In this document: positions 15,518 through 24,700 of the stretch, in pieces | How positions within the stretch are numbered: position 1 is the stretch's first letter | Layout: every line of letters begins with the position of its first letter | Assembly: GCA_019232735.1 (NCBI GenBank) | Contig: JAFANL010000094.1 | Coordinates: 1-35,644 of the forward strand | Length of the DNA: 35,644 nt | Reading direction: 5' to 3' | Source of the DNA: Aquitalea sp. | GTDB lineage: Bacteria; Pseudomonadota; Gammaproteobacteria; Burkholderiales; Chromobacteriaceae | Made by a program: the position numbers and the translations under genes | The notes under the pieces: generated by a model | What the model was told of the DNA's origin: nothing | The model's database searches: none | The model's input: only the letters and a program-made list of their open reading frames with translations

Positions 15518-18500
15518 ATCGGGCAGCGGCTCGATGGCGGGCAAACTCGGCAAACTCCGCCGCCGGCACCGGCCGACTGAACAGATAACCTTGCAGCTCC
15601 TTGCAGCCTTGCTCCCGCAGCAGGGCGTGTTGTTCTTCGGTTTCCACGCCCTCGGCAATGGTCAGCATGCCCAGGTTTTCGGCCATGTGGATGATGGCAG
15701 CCACAATGGCACGATCATCCGGGTCGGTCACGATGTCACGGACAAAGGTCTGGTCGATTTTCAGCTTGTAGACCCGGAACTGCTTGAGCAGATTGAGTGA
15801 GGAATAACCGGTACCAAAATCATCGATCGACATGCGCACCCCCTGCTCATGCAGGGCATTCATCACGGCAATCGCCTGCTGCGGGTCATACATGGCCACG
15901 CCTTCGGTCAGCTCCAGTTCCAGACAGTTCGCTGGCAACCCCTCTTCCTGCAGAATGCGCGCCACCAGCGCCGGCAGATCGGCCTGACGGAACTGCACGG
16001 CTGACAGGTTGACCGCCATCACCAGCTCCAGCCCCTGATCGCGCCACTGTCGGGCCTGACGTACGGCCTGACGCAGAATCCACTCGCCGATAGGCAGTAT
16101 CAACCCGCAATCCTCCGCCACCGGGATGAACTCGGCAGGCGAGACCGGCCCCAGCTCGGGGTGCTTCCAGCGCAGCAGGGCTTCGGCGCCCACCAGCCGG
16201 CCATCCGCCATGGAAAGCTGTGGCTGGTAGTGAATGGTGAACTGCTGCTGTTCCAGTGCCACCCGCAGGGCATTGACCAATTGCAAATGCCGGGCCGCCT
16301 TTTCCTGAATCGCCGCCGTATAGAAGCGGTAGCAGCTGCGCCCGGCTTTCTTGGCCAGATACATGGCGGCATCGGCCCGGCGCGACAGGGTTTCCAGATC
16401 CTCGCCATCCTGGGGATAAACGGCAATACCGATGGAGGCCGAGATATTGAGATCGTAAGGTGCCACCCAATAGGGCTGGGCGATGTCCTGCAGCAAGGTA
16501 TCGGCCAGTACTCGGGCACCTTCTGCCGTGACGGTTGGCAATAGCAGGATGAATTCGTCCCCACCCAGGCGTGACAGCAAGGCATCGGCGGGCAATAGCT
16601 GACGCAAGCGTGCCGCCAGTTGTACCAGCAGGGCATCGCCCACGCTATGGCCCAGCGAATCGTTGATGTCCTTGAAGTGGTCCAGGTCCAGGAACATCAG
16701 CGTCAGCGCTGCGTCCCCATCAGACTGCTGTGCCAATACCCGTTCGGCTTCTTCTTCCAGCCTCACCCGGTTGGGCAGGCCGGTCAGTGCATCGTAATGG
16801 GCCAGGTAGCGGATATGCTGTTCGTTCTGCTTGCGCACGGTAATGTCGCGGGTGATGGCCAGCAACATGCTGACCTCGCCCTGTTCGCCGCGCATCGGCG
16901 CCGCATGGGTTTCCAGCCAGCGCCGCTGTCCTTGCAAACCGGTGATTTCAAATTCCAGCATGCCGCTGTGCCCGGCCATGACCTGCTGATGCAAGTGCAT
17001 GAAGGCGGCATGGTAGTCCGGCATCACGAAATGCAGCAGGCCAAGTGCCTGGATCTGCTGCAGGCTGTCGGCTTGCAGCATGGCCATGCCGGCCCGGTTG
17101 ATCTCCAGCAACTGGCCATCCCGATTCACCACCTTGATGCATTCCGGCTCGGTTTCAATGATGGTGCGCAAGCGCTGCTCGCTCTGCTGCAGCGCGATGT
17201 CGGCTTCATGGCGTAGCTGCTCGCGCTGAAAACCATCCAGTGCGTAATCCAGGTCCATCACCATTTCTTCGATCAGCTTGCGTGCTGCCTCATCAAACGC
17301 ATGGGTTTCGGCGCTGTACAGGGTCAACGCACCGATGACCTTGCCATTGCGTTGCAAGGGCAGCGCGGCAGAGGAGCCCCAGCCATACTGGGCAGCCCGG
17401 GCATGCCATGGTGCCGTGGACGGATCATTCTTAAAATCCTGGCACCATTGCGCCTGGCCGCTCAGCACCGCCCTGCCGGTGGGGCCCTGGCTGAGCGGAT
17501 TGGCCGTATCGGTCAGCAGCGGCAAATCCGCCAGGTAGCCGGTGCCGCTGCCATGGGCACACAGGGGGCGAATATGGCTGGCATCCTCATCCAGCAATCC
17601 TACCCATACCATTTTCATGCCACCGTGCTCGACGGCAGCCTGGCAGATCTGCTCGAACAGTTCGTGCTCGGTGCGGCTGCGCACAATGGCCTGATTGCAC
17701 TGGCTCAGTGCATCGTAAAGTCCGGTCAGCCGCTGGTTGCGGGCATCTGCGCGCTGGCGTTCGTCCTCCAGCAGCTGCAGTTTGCGCCGGGTTTCGGCCA
17801 GCCAGCCCATCACGCTGCTGGTATCGGCCCCCTGGTGCACCATCGGCTGCGAGAAATCTCCGCTGCCCAGGCGGGCAATGCTGCCGTGCAATTCGGCCAC
17901 ACTGGCCCCCAGCACATGATGCAGATTGCGCCGCAAGCCCCACAGCAAGGGCAGCAACAACAGACCAAAGGCGAACAAGACAAAACGCAGTTGCAGGGCA
18001 TAGCGCTCGGCATCCCGCACCGCCAGCAAAGTACGCTGGGCAGACATGCGGTTGAATTCGGCAATCGGCTCCATGATGCTGGCCTTGGCACGATGGTATG
18101 CCTCATCGTGCAGCATGCGGATGGCTTGCTGCCGTTGTGGAGAGCCGAAAGGGGGATTGGCGGCAACCAAGTGCATGGCGGCCCATTCGGTACGGGTCAG
18201 GGCGTCGGAATTGGCCTTGGCCTTGGCCAGCATGGTCATTTCTTCCGGGGTAAAACCGGCATCCGCCATGCGTTGCAACAATGACGCGGCAGGCTCCGAG
18301 CGCTGCGGGCGATGGTCATCGCCCAGCACCAGGTCCCAGTAGCAGTTTTGGTAGTCCACCGGACGGGGGGCCTTGCCCTCCCGGATGGCCAGGATTTCAC
18401 GGAAGTGCTGCTGATAAAGCGGATTACCCGTCACCACATAGGTACGCACCATGCGCGTGAGATCGTCGGAAGACTGGCGTAACTCCGCTGCCAGCAAAAT

Positions 18501-18647
18501 GGACACATGGCGCGTCTCATTGGCATGATCAATGGCTTTCTCTGCCCGTACATACAGCACAAAGCTGACGACGAAAGCGATGAATACCAGCAGGATCAAC
18601 CAGTAATAACGAGAGAGCAGCAGCAGATTGCTCTTGATGGTCAGCAT
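15516..18647 (-). CDS. Membrane c-di-GMP enzyme: 4-helix sensor-GAF-PAS-GGDEF-EAL
   Basis: 1043 residues from ATG 18647, where the TM1-bearing N-terminus MLTIKSNLLLLS starts. The frame is open 49 codons further upstream, but that part looks non-coding. TM1 about 9-33, a helical periplasmic domain, TM2 about 218-240, a HAMP-like linker, GAF about 310-460, PAS about 480-600, GGDEF about 610-765, and EAL about 785-1030. The GGDEF loop (695-699) is intact, but the four residues at the I-site position are PADA, so RxxD product inhibition is lost. EAL E822 (GAEALLRWKHPE) has all neighbouring motifs (NLSAVQF, ELTEG, DDFGTGYSSL, AEGVET). It probably degrades, and perhaps also makes, c-di-GMP. It faces the cytochrome unit. 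Confidence 0.92.
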   Translation of the reverse strand: MLTIKSNLLLLSRYYWLILLVFIAFVVSFVLYVRAEKAIDHANETRHVSILLAAELRQSSDDLTRMVRTYVVTGNPLYQQHFREILAIREGKAPRPVDYQNCYWDLVLGDDHRPQRSEPAASLLQRMADAGFTPEEMTMLAKAKANSDALTRTEWAAMHLVAANPPFGSPQRQQAIRMLHDEAYHRAKASIMEPIAEFNRMSAQRTLLAVRDAERYALQLRFVLFAFGLLLLPLLWGLRRNLHHVLGASVAELHGSIARLGSGDFSQPMVHQGADTSSVMGWLAETRRKLQLLEDERQRADARNQRLTGLYDALSQCNQAIVRSRTEHELFEQICQAAVEHGGMKMVWVGLLDEDASHIRPLCAHGSGTGYLADLPLLTDTANPLSQGPTGRAVLSGQAQWCQDFKNDPSTAPWHARAAQYGWGSSAALPLQRNGKVIGALTLYSAETHAFDEAARKLIEEMVMDLDYALDGFQREQLRHEADIALQQSEQRLRTIIETEPECIKVVNRDGQLLEINRAGMAMLQADSLQQIQALGLLHFVMPDYHAAFMHLHQQVMAGHSGMLEFEITGLQGQRRWLETHAAPMRGEQGEVSMLLAITRDITVRKQNEQHIRYLAHYDALTGLPNRVRLEEEAERVLAQQSDGDAALTLMFLDLDHFKDINDSLGHSVGDALLVQLAARLRQLLPADALLSRLGGDEFILLLPTVTAEGARVLADTLLQDIAQPYWVAPYDLNISASIGIAVYPQDGEDLETLSRRADAAMYLAKKAGRSCYRFYTAAIQEKAARHLQLVNALRVALEQQQFTIHYQPQLSMADGRLVGAEALLRWKHPELGPVSPAEFIPVAEDCGLILPIGEWILRQAVRQARQWRDQGLELVMAVNLSAVQFRQADLPALVARILQEEGLPANCLELELTEGVAMYDPQQAIAVMNALHEQGVRMSIDDFGTGYSSLNLLKQFRVYKLKIDQTFVRDIVTDPDDRAIVAAIIHMAENLGMLTIAEGVETEEQHALLREQGCKELQGYLFSRPVPAAEFAEFARHRAAAR

Positions 18648-18960
18648 GGCTTGATAGCCCTTTTTATCGTAATAGCCCCGATTGCACTTAAAAACAGGTA
18701 TAACGTCCTGATTATGGCGTAAAACTTTTCCTCTCGCTGCCCAAAAACCACAGGGCCAGGAATGGAATCCCGCCAGATAGCGGCAATGTGACAATGGCCC
18801 GCCCCTGCATCAAGCTGACCCACCCGCATCGCGTGACGGTGACGGCCATTCCGCCTGGTTCAGCCTGAGCATGCGGGCTGATGCTGCAGCCCTACCCTGC
18901 TGGCTTTTTATTCATCATTTTATTCATTTCGTTTTCTACGCATTCTGGCAAGGACTGAAC
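18648..18960. other. Divergent intergenic region of 313 bases
   Basis: It separates the leftward GGDEF-EAL gene from the nitronate monooxygenase gene. The frame of the latter stays open from 18871, but the extra residues before ATG 18961 do not fit the family. AT-rich tracts on the leftward side (about 18655-18730) likely hold the promoter of the GGDEF-EAL gene; no clear consensus is seen. No RNA gene or repeat is recognised. Confidence 0.4.
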
Positions 18961-19998
18961 ATGACACTGGCACAATGGCTGGATATCCCGCTCTCCATCA
19001 TCCAGGCTCCGATGGCCGGCGTGCAGGGCAGCCGGCTGGCCATTGCCGTCAGCCAGGCCGGGGCATTGGGTTCGCTACCGGCAGCCATGCTGTCCCCGTC
19101 GCTGTTGCAACAAGAGCTGACTGCGCTGCAAGTGCTGGGTGACAAACCGTACAACCTCAATTTCTTCTGTCACCAGACGCCTGCCGACAATCCGACCGCC
19201 CTGGCCGACTGGCAGGCACGGCTCCTGCCCTATTATCAGGAGCTGGGCATCAGCCCGCCGCCCGCAACGGGCGCTGGCCGCATGCCATTCAATCAGGAGA
19301 TGGCCGATATCGTCTGCCGTTACCGCCCGGCGGTGGTGAGCTTTCACTTTGGCCTGCCAGCCCCCCACTTGCTGCAGCAGGTCAAGGCCTGTGGCAGCAA
19401 AGTGCTGTCGTCGGCCACCACCGTGGCCGAGGCCCGCTGGCTGGCGGCCAACGGCGCGGATGGCATCATCGCTCAAGGTCTGGAAGCGGGTGGACACCGT
19501 GGCCTCTTTCTCGACATGGAGCTGGAACAACAGCTGGGCACCTTCGCGCTGCTACCGCAAATTGTCGCGGCCGTGAAGCTACCGGTCATCGCTGCCGGCG
19601 GCATTGCCGATGCCGACGGCGTAGCCGCCGCCATGCGACTGGGGGCGGCGGGAGTGCAGGTGGGCACCGCCTATCTGCTGTGTGACGAGGCCAACACCAG
19701 CGCCGTACACCGTGCCGCCCTGGCCAGCCCGCAAGCGGCCCATACCGCATTGACGACGCTATTCACTGGCAGACCGGCGCGCGGCATCGTCAACCGGCTG
19801 ATGCGGGAACTGGGACCACGTCCGGCCGCCGTGCCGGCATTCCCGCTGGCCACGGCAGCGATAGCCCCCTTGCGCGCGGCGGCAGAGGCCCAGGGATGCG
19901 ATGATTTCAGCCCGCTGTGGTGCGGACAGAACGCCAGTGGCTGTCAGCCCATCGCGGCCGGTGAACTGACCCGGCAACTGGCAGCGGGTCTGCTGTGA
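18961..19998 (+). CDS. Nitronate monooxygenase (2-nitropropane dioxygenase family)
   Basis: 345 residues from ATG 18961, with AAGGA seven bases upstream. A TIM-barrel FMN enzyme that oxidises alkyl nitronates such as propionate-3-nitronate with O2. Seen here: the N-terminal IIQAPMAGV motif, QAGALGSLP, the FMN/active-site signature QGLEAGGHRG (E175-H179), and the phosphate-binding VIAAGGIADADGV followed by GAAGVQVGTAYLLC. The length is normal and nothing is missing. It is monocistronic, with no terminator obvious before the next small gene. The role is likely detoxification of nitro compounds, known from the family. Confidence 0.93.
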   Translation: MTLAQWLDIPLSIIQAPMAGVQGSRLAIAVSQAGALGSLPAAMLSPSLLQQELTALQVLGDKPYNLNFFCHQTPADNPTALADWQARLLPYYQELGISPPPATGAGRMPFNQEMADIVCRYRPAVVSFHFGLPAPHLLQQVKACGSKVLSSATTVAEARWLAANGADGIIAQGLEAGGHRGLFLDMELEQQLGTFALLPQIVAAVKLPVIAAGGIADADGVAAAMRLGAAGVQVGTAYLLCDEANTSAVHRAALASPQAAHTALTTLFTGRPARGIVNRLMRELGPRPAAVPAFPLATAAIAPLRAAAEAQGCDDFSPLWCGQNASGCQPIAAGELTRQLAAGLL

Positions 19999-20080
19999 TC
20001 AGCAAAAACGGGTAAAGCCCAGGGCCGCCCACAACACAGCCTGCTAGGCTGGATGGCTTGTCTGCCAAGGAATCCTGCAC

Positions 20081-20377
20081 ATGCCCCTTCGCCCTTGCCT
20101 GGCCCTGTTACTGGGCAGCTTGTTATTCAGTGGCACGGCCTGCGCCGATGACCGACCACCACCACCGCCCGATGGCAATATGCCCGCGCCGCAAGGCCAG
20201 CCAGCGGAGGGACGACAACCTCCGGCAGAAGCCTTTGCCGCCTGTAGTGGCAAGCATCCGGGCGCAGCGGTGCTGCTGCAGTTGCATGGCCAGCGCATCC
20301 CGGCGCATTGCGTGGACTTCCACGGCCAACTGGCTGCCCGACCGGACCAGGCACCCCCACCGCCACCGCCGCAATGA
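20081..20377 (+). CDS. Small secreted proline-rich protein with two cysteines
   Basis: 98 residues. ATG 20081 has AAGGA about nine bases upstream. A signal peptide is clear (SLLFSGTACA/DD). The mature chain starts with a run of prolines, has a central segment AFAACSGKHPGAAVLLQLHG with C55, then C77 in PAHCVDF, and ends in another proline run. The central AxxACxGK...C layout recalls small periplasmic proteins of proteobacteria of unknown role, in which the two cysteines could form a disulfide. A strong terminator begins at its stop codon. I do not recognise a function. The combination of start site, signal peptide and terminator makes it a credible gene. Confidence 0.65.
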   Translation: MPLRPCLALLLGSLLFSGTACADDRPPPPPDGNMPAPQGQPAEGRQPPAEAFAACSGKHPGAAVLLQLHGQRIPAHCVDFHGQLAARPDQAPPPPPPQ

Positions 20378-20404
20378 AAAAAGCCCCGCACTCGGGGCTT
20401 TTTT
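20377..20404. terminator. Bidirectional intrinsic terminator
   Basis: AAAAAAGCCCCG (20377-20388), loop CACT, CGGGGCTTTTTT (20393-20404): a perfect stem with A and T tails on either side. It serves the small secreted-protein gene and the leftward adenine deaminase gene. Confidence 0.92.
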
Positions 20405-20428
20405 CATGCAGCAGGCAGTAATCCGCTT

Positions 20429-21451
20429 TCAGTCAGCAAAATCGGCGGCAATACGCTGGCACTCGGCCAGCCAGTGCGCTTTTTCAGCAGCCGACAACCA
20501 GCTGGCCTCGAAACCGTTCTGGCACAGCTGCAGGATTTCCTGCTGGCTCAGACCCAGTTCGCGGGCACAGCCCAGGTAGTTTTCCTGTACATAGCCGCCA
20601 AAGTAGGCCGGGTCATCGGAATTCACCGTCGCACACAGGCCGGCCTGCAACAGCTGACGCAGATTGTGGTGCTTCAACTGCTCAAACACCCGCAGTTTGA
20701 TATTGGAATATGGGCAAACCGTCAGCGGCATGCGCTCGGCCACCAGCCGTGCCACCAGCGTTTCATCTTCCAGTGCGCGTACCCCATGGTCGATACGGCT
20801 GACCTGCAGCACATCCAGCGCTTCCCACACATATGCCGGAGGTCCTTCTTCGCCCGCATGGGCAACACAAGGCAACCCCAGTGCATGGCAGGCGGCAAAC
20901 AGGCGGGCGAACTTGGCCGGCGGATGGCCGACTTCGCTGGAGTCCAGCCCGAAACCCGCGATGCCATCCAGGAAAGGCTTGGCCTGTTCCAGTACTGCAA
21001 AACCGTCCTCTTCGCTCAGATGACGCAAAAAGGACATGATCAACCGTGAACTGATGCCCAACTGGCTGCGGCCATCCTCCAGCGCCCGGCGTATGCCCTG
21101 ATACACCGTAGCAAAGGCAATGCCCCGTTCGGTATGGGTTTGCGGGTCGAAAAAGATCTCGGTATGCACCACCTTGTCGTCACGGCAGCGCAACAGATAG
21201 GCCCAGGTCAGGTCGTAGAAGTCCTGCTCGGTCTGCAATACGCCGGCACCCGCGTAATACAGGTCGAGAAAAGACTGCAGATTGTCAAAATCGTAGGCGG
21301 CACGTACGGCTTCCACGGTGGGGTAAGGCAGGCGGATGCCATTGCGCTCCGCCAGCTGGAACATCATTTCCGGTTCCAGACTGCCTTCAATATGCAGATG
21401 CAGCTCGGCCTTGGGCAGGGCGCGGATCAGCGCTTCGTGTGCTGTAGTCAT
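20429..21451 (-). CDS. Adenine deaminase, adenosine-deaminase-like family
   Basis: 340 residues from ATG 21451, with AGGA six bases upstream. A zinc amidohydrolase of purine salvage. The metal and catalytic residues are all visible: H18 and H20 in AELHLHIEGSLEPE, H198 and E201 in AHAGEEGPP, H222 in IDHGVRA, and D279/D280 in NSDDPAYFGG. The FLDLYYAG, SFLRHLSEE and GLDSSEVGHPP segments follow the bacterial adenine deaminase subgroup (as PA0148 of Pseudomonas aeruginosa) rather than true adenosine deaminases. The reaction is therefore more likely adenine to hypoxanthine. It stands alone, ends at a strong terminator and is divergent from the globin-containing GGDEF-EAL gene. Confidence 0.9.
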   Translation of the reverse strand: MTTAHEALIRALPKAELHLHIEGSLEPEMMFQLAERNGIRLPYPTVEAVRAAYDFDNLQSFLDLYYAGAGVLQTEQDFYDLTWAYLLRCRDDKVVHTEIFFDPQTHTERGIAFATVYQGIRRALEDGRSQLGISSRLIMSFLRHLSEEDGFAVLEQAKPFLDGIAGFGLDSSEVGHPPAKFARLFAACHALGLPCVAHAGEEGPPAYVWEALDVLQVSRIDHGVRALEDETLVARLVAERMPLTVCPYSNIKLRVFEQLKHHNLRQLLQAGLCATVNSDDPAYFGGYVQENYLGCARELGLSQQEILQLCQNGFEASWLSAAEKAHWLAECQRIAADFAD

Positions 21452-21765
21452 GGTTTTCCTGGCGACAGATCTGGCCAGCCAGGCCTGTCGCTTCATATCG
21501 AGCAAAAGCAGCATGATAACGACTGCCAGCACAGCGCAGAAGCCCCGTAATCTGCACTGCGCGTCAATGCAAAGACAAATCCGAGGAAATTAGAAGAAAA
21601 ATATGTTTTTGATCAGATATTCCTGATGACAATGTCAGATTTGGCCAGCTAATGAAGTAAAATATGGCCGCATTTATTCAGGATAGACTGCCGCGCCAAG
21701 CGATTCCGACTGCTGGCGGACAAACAAGAGAACAAGCCTAAGCGCGCCGGTCGCAGGATGCCATC
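21452..21765. promoter_or_regulatory. Divergent regulatory region with an ATCAG-N6-CTGAT inverted repeat
   Basis: 314 bases without a gene between adenine deaminase and the globin-containing GGDEF-EAL gene. It is AT-rich from 21585 to 21680. ATCAG (21612-21616) and CTGAT (21623-21627) are inverted arms six bases apart. TAAAAT (21658-21663) is a fair -10 for the rightward gene, without a good -35. The repeat does not fit FNR spacing. The regulator is unknown. Confidence 0.35.
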
Positions 21766-24700
21766 ATGATCACCCCCAATCTGGAACAAGCCTGGCAGCA
21801 AACCTCGCAAGCATTTGCCCTTCTTGATGTAGAAGGCCGCATCCGCCATGCCAACCCGGCGTTTTGCCTGCTGTTTGGCTATGCGCAGCAGGAGCTGGAA
21901 GGCCAGTCCATCGACATCATTGCGCCCCCCTTGCCACTGCAAGCGCCACGGCAGCAGGATATCGTCCGTGATATCGACCTGAGCCGTCCCTTCCAGGGAG
22001 AAGTGCACCGCATCGCCAAAGATGGCCGTGAAGTGATCGCCATGCTGCATTGCAGCGCCATGGGCGACCCGGCAGGGACCATCATCGGCTATGTGCTGTC
22101 CTACACCGATATTGCCGATCGCAAGGCCATGGAACTGGCCCTGCAACAGGCCAATGAGCAATTGTCGCTGGCGCTGAATGCCTCGCAGCTCTCGCTGTGG
22201 GATATGGACATACGGCGTGACCACGCCAGTATTGATGCCCGCTGGGCACGCATGCTGGGTTATGCGGAGCGGGCGGTAGAACAACGTGCCAGCAGCATGT
22301 TTGCCGACGTACATCCAGAAGATTATCCGCGGGTTTATCAGGCCATCATGGCGGCCATCCATGGTGAAACCAGCCGGTTCCAGGAGGAATTCCGCTATCG
22401 CAATGCCACCGATGGCTGGACCTGGATACGCTGCATCGGCAAGGTGGTGAGCCGCAATCAGCAAGGCATGGCCCTGCGTGCCATCGGCACCAGCCAGGAC
22501 ATTACCGACCGCAAGCACAACGAAGCCCAGATCATCCAGGCCGCGCATCACGACTGGCTCACCGGCCTGCCCAACCGCTTTGCCCTGACCTGCCATCTGG
22601 CAACGGCACTGGCGCGCGCACAACGCAACCAGACCCTGGTGGCGGTGTGCATGATTGATCTGGATGATTTCAAGCCGGTCAACGATACCTGGGGTCATGA
22701 AGCCGGAGACCGCTTGCTGCGCGATCTGGCTCGCCGCCTGCAATCCCTACTGCGCAAGACGGATTTTGTTGGCCGCCTGGGCGGGGACGAGTTTGTGGTG
22801 GTGATGGAGGACCTGCAGGAAGTCGACACCCTGCATCAGCTCAGCTTTGCCATGCAGCGCCTGCATCAGGCCGTGGAAAGCCCCTTTGCCATCGAAAACG
22901 GGGTCGACGCCGAGGTCGGCATGACGGTGGGGGTAGCCCTGTACCCGCACGATGGCGCGGAGCCTGATGCACTGATGCGCCAGGCCGATGCCGCCATGTA
23001 TCAGGCCAAGCAGCACAAATCCACCCGCCGCAGCTGGTGGCATATGGCGGCGGACGAAACCGAGTACCACAACGAGCCCATCGATCATTTTGAGGTGTAT
23101 GGCAAGGAGGCTGGCCGCCTGTTGCTGAAGACCAGACAGCTGATTGCCACCGCAGTCAACAGCTATATCAGCCGCTTCTACCAGCACGACAGCCCGGACA
23201 GTCAGGAAGCGCTGATTTTCTCCAGCCTGCGCACCAGCGAGCAGCAACAGCTGCAAGCGGCGCATCGCGACTTCCTGCTGAATTTGCTGGCCCCGGACAG
23301 CCAGGCCGAGCATATCCGCCAGGATGGGCAAAAACTGGGCCGGATCCATGGTCTGGTTGGTGTGACGCCGCCCATGCTGGTGCAAAGCGTGGAGCTGTTC
23401 CGCCGCCAGTTCAGCGAGCAACTTCAGCGCGCCCTGCTCCCCATCCGCCAGCGCTACCGGCTGGTTGAAATCGTCGACCGCCGGCTGCAAGAGCAATTGC
23501 ATGCCCAGCTGGAAGCCGCCGCCCAGGTACAAAGCCGCTATCTGGAAAGCCTGTCGCTGCCGATGTCGCATCAGGGCAGCCTGTGGGCCGATGCCGTCAA
23601 TAGCGAACTGGAGCATCTGGGCAGCCTGCCCGGGGTGCAGGCGGTATTGCTGATGCGCTTGATGTCCAACGGGGTATTCGTGCCGGAAAACTGCCGCGGC
23701 CCGCTGGGCCTGGCGGTGGCCGACCTGCTGCAGACGCCCGGCAAGGAAGCAGTGATCGACCCCAACTCGCCGCGCGGCCAGGGACTCAGCGCTGTCGCCT
23801 GGCGTAGCGGGCAGATTTGCACCACCGCCTCGTATGGACACGACCAGCGCTACAGCATCTGGCACCAGCAAGCCGAGGCCATGCGGGTGCGTTCCACCAT
23901 GAGCATTCCGGTACGCAATCAGGATGGGCTCACCGTCGCCGTACTCAGCTTCTTTGGCGCCTATCCCAACCAGTTCGAATCCGCCAGCATGCGCCAGTTT
24001 GCCCAAGGCCTGCAGCATCGCTGGGACCTGACACTGGCCGCCTGCACCAAACCGGCGGCCGCCATCCAGCAAAACATGGCCATCGCCCTGCGTGAACGGC
24101 TGTTTGCCGGTGGCCTCACCATGTATCTGCAACCGTTGGTCGACCTGCAGCAAGGACAGGTGGTCAAGGTGGAAGCGCTGGCCAGACTGGAGCAGGCCGA
24201 CGGACAACTGGTGGCACCGGGGATATTCCTGCCCTTGCTGGGCGATTCGGACCTGGACCACCTGTTCCGCCTCGGTCTGGACAAGGCATTGAGCCAGTTG
24301 ACCGATCTGGACCGCTGCGGCCTGGACATCGATATCTCGCTCAATATCGCCCCCAGCACGCTACAAGATGAAAATTGCCCGCAATGGGTGGCCGAGGCCC
24401 TGGCACGACATGGCGTGGCGGCCCACCGGCTCAGCCTGCAACTGCTGGAAACCGAAGACATCGCCCCGCAGGCACAGGACAGGGCCATCGAACGGCTGCG
24501 CCAGATCGGCATCAAGCTGGTGATGGATGACCTTGGCTCCGGTTACAGCAGCTTGCAACGCCTGAGTGCACTGCCGTTTGACACCATCAAGATCGACCAG
24601 AGCCTGACACTGAATCTGCGCAAGACTCCGCTGCCAAGCCTGGCCCTGATTCGCGCCATTCTGAAACTGGGACAGGTGCTGGAACGGCAAGTGGTGGTGG

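Noticed and set aside
20429..21451. Adenosine deaminase as the product
   Set aside because: The fold is the same, but the SSEVGHPP, LYYAG and SFLRHLSEE segments follow the adenine deaminase subgroup; only an enzyme assay would settle it.
21600..21630. FNR site in front of the globin-containing GGDEF-EAL gene
   Set aside because: TTGAT is present, but the second half does not match ATCAA at the required spacing.
22747..24261. A 504-codon minus-strand frame inside the globin-containing GGDEF-EAL gene
   Set aside because: No recognisable domain; the plus-strand frame encodes intact GGDEF, GAF and EAL motifs across this region.
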